Assembly: GCF_014649695.1 (NCBI RefSeq)
Contig: NZ_BMTN01000022.1
Span: 80,734-144,733 of the forward strand
DNA length: 64,000 nt
Direction: 5' to 3'
Origin: Streptomyces kurssanovii
Lineage (GTDB): Bacteria; Actinomycetota; Actinomycetes; Streptomycetales; Streptomycetaceae
The translations under genes were made by a program, and so were the position numbers. A model generated the notes under the pieces. That model was not told the origin of the DNA. It ran no database searches and worked only from the letters and a program-made list of their open reading frames with translations. This document shows, one piece after another, positions 6,977 through 15,744 of the stretch (position 1 is its first letter; each line of letters begins with the position of its first letter).

Positions 6977-7789
6977 GTGGCGCATACCGCCATGTCTGGT
7001 TCCGGAACCACAGCAGGTGACGATCCACTCCAGACCGCGGTATGGCGGCTGCGTTCGCGCGGCTGTTGGACCGATGCGGCGGCGCTGCTCGCGCCCCGTG
7101 CCGCGGAGCCCGCGGCGGCACTGGAGCGGGCCGGACTGCTCGTCGAACGCTGCCTGTTCACCTGCGAGGGCTGGGCGGAGGCGGAGGACGCCCTGCGCAC
7201 GGCGGAAGCCGTCGCCCGCGACGACGAGGAACGCGGCGGCGCCGCGAGCGAGCGCGGCCGGCTGGCCTACGCGGCGACCCGCCTCGGCGTACGGGACCGG
7301 GCCGACGAGGCCCGCTCCGCGCTCGGCAGGGCGACCGCGCTGCTCTCCCCCGCCTCACCAAGACGCCCGCTGCTCGACTTCCGGCGCGGCCTGGTCTCCG
7401 AGCACATCGCGGACGCGCCGCAGGCGGCACTCGCCGCCTACCAGCGGGCCCACGCCGGCGCGAAGGCGCAGAACGACCCGCTGCTGCTGTCGTTCACCTG
7501 GCAGCAGCAGGCCGGACTCGCCCTGCGTGAGGGCGAGTTGACGCAGGCCCGGCACGGCTTCTCCGAGTGCCTGCGCATCAGGGAGGACCTCGGTTACCTG
7601 ATCGGCACCGCGCCCGCGCTCGCCGGGCTCGCGGACTGCGAGCCGGAGCCGGAGGCGGGCCGCCTGCGTTCCGAGGCGCGCAGGCTGTTCCGGCTGCTGG
7701 GCGGCGTGCCGGTGTCGCTGGGCGGGCAGTTGTCGCCCGTGGTGCCTCCACAGCCGTCCGTGGCCGAGCCCGAGCCCGCGGGCCAGTGA
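6977..7789 (+). CDS. TPR-repeat protein of unknown function
   Basis: I chose the GTG at 6977 because GGGGAGGG lies just upstream; a weaker in-frame start exists at 6887. The 270 residues are almost all helical and Ala/Arg/Leu-rich, with paired-helix units such as WAEAEDALRTAEAVARDDEE, APQAALAAYQRAHAGAKAQ and LTQARHGFSECLRIREDLG, typical of tetratricopeptide repeats. There is no DNA-binding or catalytic domain. Its stop overlaps the GTG of the phosphatase gene, so the two products may act together, with the TPR protein probably a protein-protein adaptor. Confidence 0.75.
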   Translation: MAHTAMSGSGTTAGDDPLQTAVWRLRSRGCWTDAAALLAPRAAEPAAALERAGLLVERCLFTCEGWAEAEDALRTAEAVARDDEERGGAASERGRLAYAATRLGVRDRADEARSALGRATALLSPASPRRPLLDFRRGLVSEHIADAPQAALAAYQRAHAGAKAQNDPLLLSFTWQQQAGLALREGELTQARHGFSECLRIREDLGYLIGTAPALAGLADCEPEPEAGRLRSEARRLFRLLGGVPVSLGGQLSPVVPPQPSVAEPEPAGQ

Positions 7790-8304
7790 GGACCCGCCGC
7801 AGGGAAGGCGACGTCCCGGAGCCGCGCAGCCGGTGGGACGAGATCACGACCGGCCTGTGGGTCGGCGGTCACGTCTGGGCGGACACCGCCGGCCGGCACC
7901 AGGACGTCGTGGTCGCCGACGAGTTCGACGTCGTGATCAGCCTCTACACCCGCGAGGGCCACGGCCCCGCCGAGGGTGTGGAGCATCATGTCGTCCCCAT
8001 CCCCGACGACTGGCTGACCGCCGACGAGATCGACCGCGTGAGCCGGGTGGCACTGACGGTCGCCGACGCCGTACGGGCGGGTCGCCGCGTGCTGGTGCGC
8101 TGCTACTCCGGCTACAACCGCGCCGGCCTGGTGGCCGCCCAGACACTGATCGAACTGGGGCACGACGCGGAGGGTGCCATCGACCGGGTCAGGCTGCGGC
8201 GTTCGCCGTGGGCACTGCACAACGCGGCGTTCGAGCAGTACCTGCTCACCGGACTCGACATCGCCTCGCTGCTGTCCGGGCTGGAGCCACCGCCCGCGAG
8301 CTGA
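7786..8304 (+). CDS. Dual-specificity/tyrosine phosphatase-like protein
   Basis: A 172-residue protein. The GTG at 7786 overlaps the TPR stop (GTGA). The P-loop is VRCYSGYNRAG, a C-x5-R cysteine phosphatase signature (Cys about residue 107). An upstream Asp in VVPIPDDWLTADE is a plausible general acid. The start RWDEITTGLWVGGH matches the N-terminal strand of dual-specificity phosphatases ('i..gLyvGg'). It should hydrolyse phosphate from Tyr/Ser/Thr residues or another phosphoester in the cytoplasm; the substrate is unknown. Its stop abuts the convergent membrane-protein gene. Confidence 0.8.
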   Translation: MRTRRREGDVPEPRSRWDEITTGLWVGGHVWADTAGRHQDVVVADEFDVVISLYTREGHGPAEGVEHHVVPIPDDWLTADEIDRVSRVALTVADAVRAGRRVLVRCYSGYNRAGLVAAQTLIELGHDAEGAIDRVRLRRSPWALHNAAFEQYLLTGLDIASLLSGLEPPPAS

Positions 8305-8673
8305 TCACGTCACCCAGGCGAGGACCCGCTGCGGGTTCATGGCGAGCAGCACGAGGACGACCACGACGGCCGCCCAGCCGAATCCGCGCGCCCTGCGGCG
8401 CGGCTTCACCGCCTGAGGCCGGCCGGGCCACTCCCGCCACCCGTCCGGCCTGGCCTCCACCGGCTTCCCCCGGCGTGCCCAGCGCCGCAACCTGCCCTGC
8501 CGCCGGGCGGCCTCCTCGTCGGCGCGCCGCAGCCGTTCGGTGACCATCCGCGCCCTGGCGGACGGTTCCTTGGGCGCGGCCAGCCGCGCCGGCCCTTCGC
8601 TCTCGAGCTGGAACCTCGCCCATTCCTCGTCGGATATGGACGACTCCGGCACCTCCGGAGATTCCGCGGTCAT
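8305..8673 (-). CDS. Small C-terminally membrane-anchored protein, unknown function
   Basis: A 122-residue protein from the ATG at 8673; a GTG at 8709 would add 12 residues but has no ribosome-binding site. The N-terminal half is charged and helical (SISDEEWARFQLESEG, then many Arg). One transmembrane segment, GWAAVVVVLVLLAMN, sits near the C-terminus, so the protein is probably tail-anchored with a cytoplasmic domain. I recognise no domain. Confidence 0.65.
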   Translation of the reverse strand: MTAESPEVPESSISDEEWARFQLESEGPARLAAPKEPSARARMVTERLRRADEEAARRQGRLRRWARRGKPVEARPDGWREWPGRPQAVKPRRRARGFGWAAVVVVLVLLAMNPQRVLAWVT

Positions 8674-8760
8674 GTCGGCCCCCACCTGTCGGACAACTCG
8701 AACAGACACCCTAATGCAGCCTGGCCGACGCCCAGTTGGGAGGTGCGCCCGTCGGCCGGG

Positions 8761-9951
8761 TCACCGGGGCCGGAGACGGACCAGGGCCTCTTCCATGCCG
8801 ATGTACAGGGCTCCGTCGGGTGTGACGGCGACGGCCCGGATCGCCGGGCCCGGGCGGAAGGTGACGACGTCGCGCCTCCCCGGGCGGTGCAGTTCCGCCA
8901 GGCCGTCCGCCCAGGCGACCGCGAGGGCCGGTCCCTCCGGCGTCGGCCCCGTGTGCAGGGCGACGACCGGCGAAGGCCGCTGCGACACGGTCGAGCCGTG
9001 GCCGCCGCCCGCGGGCGACCAGGCGCGGACTGCGCCGTCCGTGCCCCCGGTCCGCGCGGCGAGCGAGGGTGACGCGGTGGCCGCGAGAGCGGTGACACGT
9101 CCGGAGTGCAGGGCCGCCTGGTGGAGGCCGTCGGAGCCGAAGGCGTGCACCGAGCCCATGCGGTCGCCGACCAGCACGATGTCCGCCGCCGCGGCGAGGG
9201 CCGTGCCCGGATGGCGGGCGAGGGTGGCGGCGACGGCCTTCGTCAGCGCGGTCGCGGTGCCGCCGTGCCGGTGAAGCCGGCCGCGTTCGTCCAGGAGCAG
9301 GACCGTGTCCTCCCCCAGCACGGCGGCGGCCTTGACGCGGGTGGCCGTCGACTGCTGCCGGACACCGTCGGGAAGGACGCGCACCCCGCCGCCCGGATCG
9401 GCCACGACCGGCACCCCGCCCGGCAGGACGGTCAGGGCGGCGACCGGGCAGGGCCGGACCCGCTCCAGGTACCAGGGCGCGGCCGCGGCGGACCGGGCCA
9501 GTGCCTGCCGTACCCGCGGCTCCGCGTCCGCCGGCAGAGCGGTCTGCAGGACCAGGGCGCGACGGGCCGGCTCCTGGTCGCGGATCAGCGACTGGCCGGC
9601 CCTCAGCCAGGCACTGCGCAGGCCGCCGCAGTCGTCGTCGGCCGACTCGTAGGCGGCGGTCACCCGTACGGGGTCGGCCGCACAGACCGCTTCCGCGTCG
9701 GCCGTGTCCACGGGCCCTTCGTCACCGGGCTTCCTGACCGGGGCCGGCTCGTCGGGAACTTCCACGGTCACCCGTACGTGCCCGAACTCGCGGAGCACGG
9801 CGGCCAGTTCCGCCACTTCGGCCGGATCCTGGCCCGCCCCGCCGAGCCGCACGGTGCGCGGCGGACCCGCCAGCAGCGCGGACAGCAGTTCGACGGGGGT
9901 GCCCGCCACGACGCCCAGCTGGTTCGCCACCGCCCACACCGTGCCGCGCAC
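8761..9951 (-). CDS. WD40/beta-propeller-like protein, unknown function
   Basis: A 396-residue protein starting at a GTG. The N-terminal ~150 residues are mixed alpha/beta (NQLGVVAGTPVELLSALLAG). The C-terminal ~230 residues have propeller-like repeats: GGVPVVADPGGGVRVLPDG, TALAAAADIVLVGDRMGSV, VTALAATASPSLAARTGG and AIRAVAVTPDGALYIGMEE. No signal peptide or catalytic motif is evident. It stands alone between the small membrane protein and the GntR regulator. Confidence 0.65.
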   Translation of the reverse strand: MRGTVWAVANQLGVVAGTPVELLSALLAGPPRTVRLGGAGQDPAEVAELAAVLREFGHVRVTVEVPDEPAPVRKPGDEGPVDTADAEAVCAADPVRVTAAYESADDDCGGLRSAWLRAGQSLIRDQEPARRALVLQTALPADAEPRVRQALARSAAAAPWYLERVRPCPVAALTVLPGGVPVVADPGGGVRVLPDGVRQQSTATRVKAAAVLGEDTVLLLDERGRLHRHGGTATALTKAVAATLARHPGTALAAAADIVLVGDRMGSVHAFGSDGLHQAALHSGRVTALAATASPSLAARTGGTDGAVRAWSPAGGGHGSTVSQRPSPVVALHTGPTPEGPALAVAWADGLAELHRPGRRDVVTFRPGPAIRAVAVTPDGALYIGMEEALVRLRPR

Positions 9952-9981
9952 GTCGTCGTCCCCTCGGGTCCCGGGGCGCGC

Positions 9982-10743
9982 TCAGATGTCCGAGCCCGCG
10001 AAGTGCTCCCGCACCAGCGCCTGGACCACCGTGAGGTCCTGGGCCGCCAGCGCGTCCAGCAGCGCCGTGTGTTCTGCCGCGTCCGCGACCAGATCCGCGC
10101 GGCGGGTGGTGGGTGCGCCGCTGAGCGGCCACTGGGAACGCCGGTGGAGATCGTCAGCCACCGTCAGCAGTTGCTCGTTGCCCGCGAGGGCGAGGACCGC
10201 GCGGTGGAAGGCGCGGTCCGTCTCCGCGTAGCTCGCGCGGTCGCCGGTGGCGGCCGCGGCGGCCGTCGCCTCTGCCAGCGGGCGCAGCGCGCTCCAGCGG
10301 TCGGCCGGGACCGTGCGGGCCAATCGCAGCATGACCGGGACCTCGATCAGCGCGCGGACCTCCGCCAGCTCGGCCAGTTCGCGGGCCGTGCGCCGGGCGA
10401 CGCGGAAACCACGGTTCGGCACGACCTCGACGGCGCCCTCCATGACCAGCTGCTGCATCGCCTCGCGCACCGGAGTCGCCGACACGCCGTAGCGCTCGCC
10501 GAGGACCGGCGCCGAGTAGACCTCACCGGGGACGAGATCGCCGTCGACCAGGGCCGTTCGCAGGGCGTCGAGGATCTGACCGCGGACCGAGTGACGCTGC
10601 ACGGGACGGGGGGCCGGGGGCTCACTGTGGGTGTGCTCGCCGCGGGCCTGTTCCCGGGCGGCCCCCGGGCCGCCCTGCGCGGGCACGCGAACGGAGGCGT
10701 ACGGCTGCGGAACGGCGAGGTCACGCGCTCTGGCCTGCTCCAC
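9982..10743 (-). CDS. GntR-family (FadR subfamily) transcriptional regulator
   Basis: A 253-residue regulator. I chose the GTG at 10743 because GGAGGA precedes it; the longer open frame lacks a site. After a Pro/Gln-rich lead, the winged helix is at about residues 55-125 (ILDALRTALVDGDLVPGEVY, then YGVSATPVREAMQQLVMEG). The C-terminal all-helical FCD effector domain contains YAETDRAFHRAVLALAGN and EHTALLDAL, with the His/Asp positions used for metal or carboxylate ligands in this subfamily. It is divergent from the iron-regulated FhuF-type gene; a functional link is not shown. Confidence 0.88.
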   Translation of the reverse strand: MEQARARDLAVPQPYASVRVPAQGGPGAAREQARGEHTHSEPPAPRPVQRHSVRGQILDALRTALVDGDLVPGEVYSAPVLGERYGVSATPVREAMQQLVMEGAVEVVPNRGFRVARRTARELAELAEVRALIEVPVMLRLARTVPADRWSALRPLAEATAAAAATGDRASYAETDRAFHRAVLALAGNEQLLTVADDLHRRSQWPLSGAPTTRRADLVADAAEHTALLDALAAQDLTVVQALVREHFAGSDI

Positions 10744-10845
10744 CCGGTCCTCCTCCGGCAGTCCGCCCGGCCCGGCTCGCGGATGCGGGGCCCTGAGTGC
10801 ACGATAGGCGGCCGGGGCCACAGTTCAAACATCGAGATCATCGGG

Positions 10846-10864
10846 TAAGGTAAGGCTTACCTGC
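10846..10864 (+). promoter_or_regulatory. Iron box (DmdR/IdeR-type operator) before the FhuF-type gene
   Basis: TAAGGTAAGGCTTACCTGC closely matches the actinobacterial iron box TTAGGTTAGGCTAACCTAA and is dyad-symmetric (AGGTAAG/CTTACCT). It ends 28 bp before the ATG of the siderophore reductase gene, so iron-loaded repressor should block this promoter. Confidence 0.8.
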
Positions 10865-10892
10865 TAACGATCGCGATTCGGTGGTCCCCAGC

Positions 10893-11738
10893 ATGACCGT
10901 TCCTGCACTGATGCCCGGCCTCACCTCCCCCGTGACGGACGCCTACGCGCGCCTCGCCGAGGTCTTTCCCGGGCTGCGCGTGAAGGAGCTGACGGACGAG
11001 GGACGCGCGCCCGACGGCGCCGGCTGGGTCCGGGCGGCCGACCTGGCGGCAGGCGGCGCTCCGCTCGACGCCTTCCTCGCCTGGGACAACGCCCAGGTGC
11101 TCCGGGACTACGGACAGCAGGCCCGTCCCGACGTCGTCGCGAGCTTCGGCCTGCACCGCTACGCCTGGCCCGCCTGCCTCCTGGTCACCGTCCCCTGGTT
11201 CCTGGTGCGCAGGGTGCCGCGGGTCCCGGTCGAGGACGTCGCCTTCCAGCGTGCGCTGGGTCACATGACGGTACGGATCAGGGAATTCGCCTGCCTGCCG
11301 GACGACCCCGCCGCGAACCTGCCCGGCGCCCGCGTCGTACCGGACGAAGAAGCGCTGCGTGAGGAGGTCCGCGCGGCCGTCGCCGAGCACATCGGACCGG
11401 TCCTCGACGGCTTCGGAGCCCGAATGCGCCGCGGCAAGCGCGCCCTGTGGGGGATGGCGACCGACGAGATCGTCGAGGGCCTGTGGTACGTCGCCCACCT
11501 CCTCGGTGAGGAGCAGCGCGCGGTGGCCGAGCTCCAGCAGCTGCTGCCGGGCGCGACCAAGCCGTACGTGGGCACCGCCGGGTTCCGTGAGCTGACCGGT
11601 CCGAACGGCGAAGCGCTGCCGACCCGCGACCGGGCCAGTTGCTGCCTGTTCTACACGCTGCGGCCGGAGGACACCTGTGTCACCTGCCCGCGCACCTGCG
11701 ACGCCGACCGGGTCGCACGCCTTCAACAGACCTCGTGA
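10893..11738 (+). CDS. Ferric-siderophore reductase, FhuF-like (2Fe-2S)
   Basis: A 281-residue cytoplasmic protein. The C-terminus has the FhuF cluster motif C-C-x10-C-x2-C (SCCLFYTLRPEDTCVTCPRT, about residues 249-268), which binds a [2Fe-2S] centre and reduces ferric siderophores to release iron. The central region contains the family segment VEDVAFQRALGHMTVRIREF. The ATG at 10893 is 28 bp after an iron box; a GTG at 10881 is an alternative. No ribosome-binding site is obvious, so the message may be leaderless or nearly so. This is a stand-alone iron-starvation gene, not next to the importer of the first 6 kb. Confidence 0.85.
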   Translation: MTVPALMPGLTSPVTDAYARLAEVFPGLRVKELTDEGRAPDGAGWVRAADLAAGGAPLDAFLAWDNAQVLRDYGQQARPDVVASFGLHRYAWPACLLVTVPWFLVRRVPRVPVEDVAFQRALGHMTVRIREFACLPDDPAANLPGARVVPDEEALREEVRAAVAEHIGPVLDGFGARMRRGKRALWGMATDEIVEGLWYVAHLLGEEQRAVAELQQLLPGATKPYVGTAGFRELTGPNGEALPTRDRASCCLFYTLRPEDTCVTCPRTCDADRVARLQQTS

Positions 11739-11933
11739 TTCCACGCCACCTTTTCGAGTGGCATGAATTCGAACGCAACTCTCGCTGTTCAGGCGTCAGT
11801 TCGAGCAGATCGCACCTATTCGCGTACCGGACGGCCCCGTTGGCGTTCTCTTGCTCGGAAAGCCCCTGGGTGTCCCCCGCGTTCGGCAATATGGCGGCCG
11901 AAACGCCCTACCGCGATGCAAGGGACACCGCAC

Positions 11934-13004
11934 ATGAGACTGACCGACATATCGCTGGACTGGCTGCTTCCGGGCGCCGTGATGATCCTGGGAGTCCTGG
12001 CGGCGGTGGCGGTGCTCGCGCGCGGCAAGCGCGCCGGTGACAAGGCCGCGGCCGATGACTCGTGGGAGCGCAGCGAGGAGCGCCGCAGGCGCAAGGAGGC
12101 CGTCTACGGAACCGCCTCGTACGTACTCCTCTTCTGCTGCGCCGCCGTCGCGGCGGCACTCTCCTTCCACGGACTGGTGGGCTTCGGCCGGCAGAACCTG
12201 AACCTGACCGGCGGCTGGGAGTACCTGGTGCCGTTCGGCCTCGACGGGGCGGCCATGTTCTGCTCCGTCCTCGCCGTGCGGGAGGCCAGCCACGGTGACG
12301 CCGCCCTCGGCTCCCGGCTCCTGGTGTGGACGTTCGCGGGCGCGGCGGCCTGGTTCAACTGGGTGCACGCGCCCAGGGGCCTCGACCACGCGGGCGCACC
12401 GCAGTTCTTCGCGGGCATGTCGCTGTCCGCCGCCGTCCTGTTCGACCGGGCACTGAAGCAGACCCGCCGGGCGGCGCTGCGTGAACAGGGACTGGTGCCC
12501 CGGCCGCTGCCGCAGATCCGGATCGTACGGTGGCTGCGGGCGCCCAGGGAGACCTTCGCGGCCTGGTCGCTGATGCTCCTCGAGGGCGTGCGGACCCTGG
12601 ACGAGGCGGTCGACGAGGTGCGCGAGGACCGGCGGCAGAAGCAGCAGAACCGGATGCGCCGCCGCGACCGGGAGAAGCTGGAGCGCGCCCAGATCAGGGC
12701 CCTCAACCGGCAGCACCGCAACTGGGGGCTGGGCCGGGCGGTCCGAGGGTCGCAACTGCCCGCCCTCGGACCGGCCACGGGCGCCTCCCAGCAGCCGGGG
12801 AACTCGTCCTCGTCCGTCGTGGAGCCCGTCATAGCGGAGCCCGGACAACTGCCCGTGCGGACCCGGCCGTCGCTCCAGGCCCTGAAGCCGGCCGGTCCCG
12901 AACCGGTCACGGTCGACCTCACGGCCGAGGACGACACCCAGGCCCTGCCGCGTCTCGACTCCCTGGAGCGCAAACTCAAGTACCTGGAGCAGCAGTTCGG
13001 CTGA
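11934..13004 (+). CDS. DUF2637 membrane protein
   Basis: A 356-residue protein from the ATG at 11934. The first ~170 residues hold about five transmembrane helices (WLLPGAVMILGVLAAVAVLA, ASYVLLFCCAAVAAALSFHG, GLDGAAMFCSVLAV, WTFAGAAAWFNWVHAPRG), the DUF2637 core. A charged, probably coiled-coil segment (DEVREDRRQKQQNRMRRRDR) follows, then a disordered Pro/Ser tail ending in ERKLKYLEQQFG. Related domains occur in plasmid-spread proteins and in chromosomal Streptomyces proteins; no plasmid genes lie nearby, so it is probably a chromosomal family member. Confidence 0.8.
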   Translation: MRLTDISLDWLLPGAVMILGVLAAVAVLARGKRAGDKAAADDSWERSEERRRRKEAVYGTASYVLLFCCAAVAAALSFHGLVGFGRQNLNLTGGWEYLVPFGLDGAAMFCSVLAVREASHGDAALGSRLLVWTFAGAAAWFNWVHAPRGLDHAGAPQFFAGMSLSAAVLFDRALKQTRRAALREQGLVPRPLPQIRIVRWLRAPRETFAAWSLMLLEGVRTLDEAVDEVREDRRQKQQNRMRRRDREKLERAQIRALNRQHRNWGLGRAVRGSQLPALGPATGASQQPGNSSSSVVEPVIAEPGQLPVRTRPSLQALKPAGPEPVTVDLTAEDDTQALPRLDSLERKLKYLEQQFG

Positions 13005-13091
13005 CCGGCGCCGGACGCGGGAGCGGCCCACGGCGGACCGGCAGGGCCCCTGGCAGGCGCTCGGCCGGGGGCTCCCACGGGAGCCGCCGGT

Positions 13092-13118
13092 CAGCGGCCT
13101 CTGGCCCAGGGGCCGCTG
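13092..13118. terminator. Hairpin between convergent DUF2637 and anti-sigma-like genes
   Basis: CAGCGGCC (13092-13099) pairs with GGCCGCTG (13111-13118). It directly follows the stop of the minus-strand kinase gene and could end transcription from both sides. Confidence 0.5.
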
Positions 13119-13119
13119 G

Positions 13120-13551
13120 TCAGGCCGCCCCCGCGTGCAGCTCGAACCAGATCACCTTGCCCACCCCTTGGGCCGTACGCACGCCCCACGCGTCGGCCAG
13201 GCGCTCCACCAGGACCAGTCCCCTGCCGCCCGTACCGAGGTCGGCGTTCGGTATGTCCCGCACGGGCAGTCCTGCCATGAAGTCCTGGACCTCCACATGG
13301 AGTCGCGCGTCCTCGACGGTGGCCGTCACCACCGCTCCGTGGTCCGTGTGGATCAGGGCGTTGGTCACCAGCTCGCTGGCGAGCAGCTCGGCCACGTCGG
13401 CCGCGTCCGCCGCGCCGTCCTCCGCCCGCTCCGGCCACTTGCCCAGCAGGTCGCGTAACGCATGCCGCACTTCGGGCACGGCCGTGAGATCGCCGTTGCC
13501 CAGCCTGCGATGCAACCGGCCCCGCACCGCGCCCCCGTGACGTCCAGTCAT
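13120..13551 (-). CDS. Anti-sigma-factor-like HATPase protein (RsbW family)
   Basis: A 143-residue protein; the ATG at 13551 follows GGGGGAA. It consists only of a GHKL ATP-binding domain: N-box region LLASELVTNALIHTDHGAV, G1 motif VQDFMAGLPVRD in degenerate form, and the G2-like loop NADLGTGGRGLVLVERLADA. Streptomyces has many such proteins, which can bind and phosphorylate anti-sigma antagonists or act in other switches. No cognate sigma or antagonist gene is adjacent, so its partner is unknown. Confidence 0.85.
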   Translation of the reverse strand: MTGRHGGAVRGRLHRRLGNGDLTAVPEVRHALRDLLGKWPERAEDGAADAADVAELLASELVTNALIHTDHGAVVTATVEDARLHVEVQDFMAGLPVRDIPNADLGTGGRGLVLVERLADAWGVRTAQGVGKVIWFELHAGAA

Positions 13552-13865
13552 CTTCCCCCACCCACATCGGAACGAGTTTCGGCTTCGTAGCGTCACCGGA
13601 TGCATGCCCCGCCCGGAGGACACCACTCATGCCGATTTCGTCAGTTCCCCGGCGCAGCGCCGATGTACGGGGCCGCGCACCGCCGTCAGGGCGGTCGCCG
13701 CGAGGCGTTCACATGCCCGGTGAGCGGCACGGACGCCGCGCCCGCCGGTCCGCCGGCCGGCGACGACATCCCGATGGCCGGATACGCGCGCTCCACCGGT
13801 TCTCGTCCCGGCGACCGGCCGCGCTGGACGGGCGCTTGTCCCGGGCCGTCGGCAGCCTTGCGCGG
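13552..13865. other. Intergenic, 314 bp, no gene seen
   Basis: This lies between the kinase gene start and the pyruvate oxidase stop. Open frames here are short antisense or out-of-frame readings with atypical composition. It should hold the promoter of the kinase gene; I find no clear repeat, RNA gene or strong hairpin. Confidence 0.5.
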
Positions 13866-15608
13866 TCAGGGCCTCGGCACGTTCCGCAGGTTCGAGCGGG
13901 CCATCTGCACCATCCTGCCCACCCCGCCGTCCAGCACGATCTTGCTGGCCGACAGGGCGAAACCGGTCACCATCTCGGCGCTGATCTTCGGCGGGATGGA
14001 CAGCGCGTTCGGGTCGGTGACGATGTCGACCAGCGCCGGGCCCTTGTGCTTGAAGGCGTCCTTGAGCGCGCCCGCGAGCTGCTTGGGCTTCTCCACCCGT
14101 ACCCCGTAGGCGCCGGCCGCGCGGGCGACCGCCGCGAAGTCCGGGTTGCGGTAGGCGGTGCCGAAGGACGGCAGGCCCGCGACCAGCATCTCCAACTCCA
14201 CCATCGACAGCGACGAGTTGTTGAACAGTACGATCTTCACCGGCAGGTCGTACTGGACCAGGGTGAGGAAGTCGCCCATCAGCATGGTGAACCCGCCGTC
14301 GCCCGACATGGAGACGACCTGCCGGTTCCGGTCGACGAACTGGGCGCCGATGGCCTGCGGCAGGGCGTTCGCCATCGAGCCATGGCTGAACGAACCGATG
14401 ATCCGGCGGCGGCCGTTGGGTGAGATGTAGCGGGCGGCCCATACGTTGCACATGCCGGTGTCCACGGTGAACACGGCGTCGTCGTCGGCCAGTTCGTCGA
14501 GGACGGCGGCGACGTACTCGGGATGGACGGGGACGTGCTTGTCGACCTTGCGGGTGTAGGCCTTGACCACGCCCTCGAGGGCATCGGCGTGCTTCTTCAG
14601 CATCTTGTCCAGGAACCGGCGGTTCGTCTTGGCCCGCACCTTGGGGGTGAGGCAGCGCAGGGTCTCGCGCACGTCGCCCCACACGGCGAGGTCCAGCTTG
14701 GAGCGGCGGCCGAGATGCTCCGGCCTGACATCGACCTGTGCGATCTTGACGTCGTCCGGGAGGAAGGCGTTGTACGGGAAGTCCGTGCCGAGCAGGAGGA
14801 GCAGATCGCACTCGTGGGTGGCCTCGTACGCGGCGCCGTAACCGAGCAGGCCGCTCATGCCCACGTCGTAGGGGTTGTCGTACTGGATCCACTCCTTGCC
14901 GCGGAGCGCATGACCGACGGGCGACTTGATGCGCTCCGCGAACTGCATGACCTCGGCGTGCGCGCCCGCCGTGCCGCTTCCGCAGAAGAGCGTGACACGC
15001 TCCGCGTCGTCGATCATCCGGACCAGCTGGTCGATCTCCGCGTCGCCGGGGCGGGCGGTGGGGCGGGTCGTGACCAGGGCGTGCTCGATCGACTTCTCGG
15101 GCGCCGGGCGGTCCGCGATGTCGCCCGGCAGCGACACCACGCTCACCCCGCCGCGGCCGACGGCGTGCTGGATCGCCGTCTGCAGCAGCCGGGGCATCTG
15201 CTGCGGGCTGGAGATCAGCTCGCTGTAGTGGCTGCATTCCCGGAACAGCTGGTCAGGATGGGTCTCCTGGAAATAGCCGAGGCCGATCTCGCTGGAGGGA
15301 ATGTGCGAGGCGAGGGCGAGGACGGGCGCCATGGAGCGGTGTGCGTCGTACAGGCCGTTGATGAGGTGCAGGTTGCCGGGCCCGCAGGAACCGGCGCAGG
15401 CGGCCAGCCTGCCGGTGATCTGGGCCTCCGCGCCGGCCGCGAACGCCGCGGCCTCCTCGTGTCTGACCTGGATCCAGTCGATGCCCGCGGTGCGGCGGAC
15501 GGCGTCGACGACGGGGTTGAGGCTGTCGCCGACGACGCCGTAGAGCCGCTGGACTCCGGCGCGGACGAGGATGTCGACGAACTGCTCCGCCACGTTCTTC
15601 CTGGCCAT
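13866..15608 (-). CDS. poxB: Pyruvate dehydrogenase (quinone) / pyruvate oxidase
   Basis: Thiamine-diphosphate flavoenzyme, 580 residues, the full PoxB length. It converts pyruvate to acetate and CO2 and passes electrons to membrane quinone. The N-terminal domain has the catalytic Glu in VRHEEAAAFAAGAEA and the GSCGPGNLHLINGLYDA loop. The C-terminal TPP motif is GDGGFTMLMGDFLTL, ending at the NN of IVLFNNSS. The start MARKNVAEQFVDILVRAGVQ is typical. The gene stands alone with about 130 bp before it. Acetolactate synthase-like homologues are possible in this superfamily, but overall similarity is to PoxB. Confidence 0.9.
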   Translation of the reverse strand: MARKNVAEQFVDILVRAGVQRLYGVVGDSLNPVVDAVRRTAGIDWIQVRHEEAAAFAAGAEAQITGRLAACAGSCGPGNLHLINGLYDAHRSMAPVLALASHIPSSEIGLGYFQETHPDQLFRECSHYSELISSPQQMPRLLQTAIQHAVGRGGVSVVSLPGDIADRPAPEKSIEHALVTTRPTARPGDAEIDQLVRMIDDAERVTLFCGSGTAGAHAEVMQFAERIKSPVGHALRGKEWIQYDNPYDVGMSGLLGYGAAYEATHECDLLLLLGTDFPYNAFLPDDVKIAQVDVRPEHLGRRSKLDLAVWGDVRETLRCLTPKVRAKTNRRFLDKMLKKHADALEGVVKAYTRKVDKHVPVHPEYVAAVLDELADDDAVFTVDTGMCNVWAARYISPNGRRRIIGSFSHGSMANALPQAIGAQFVDRNRQVVSMSGDGGFTMLMGDFLTLVQYDLPVKIVLFNNSSLSMVELEMLVAGLPSFGTAYRNPDFAAVARAAGAYGVRVEKPKQLAGALKDAFKHKGPALVDIVTDPNALSIPPKISAEMVTGFALSASKIVLDGGVGRMVQMARSNLRNVPRP

Positions 15609-15744
15609 GGGGTGCGCGCCCTTTCTCCGTGGAGGTCCCGGACGTCTGCGGGACGTCCGCCCGGGCCCCTCCCGTACGTCGGGGCCCGCCGCTCCATCAA
15701 CCCATGGCCGGGCCGGTCGCGCCCGTGCGGTTACGCCTGCGCGG

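Noticed and set aside
9106-10848. 580-codon plus-strand frame opposite the WD40-like and GntR genes
   Set aside because: No family-like sequence; the minus-strand genes have recognisable domains and proper starts.
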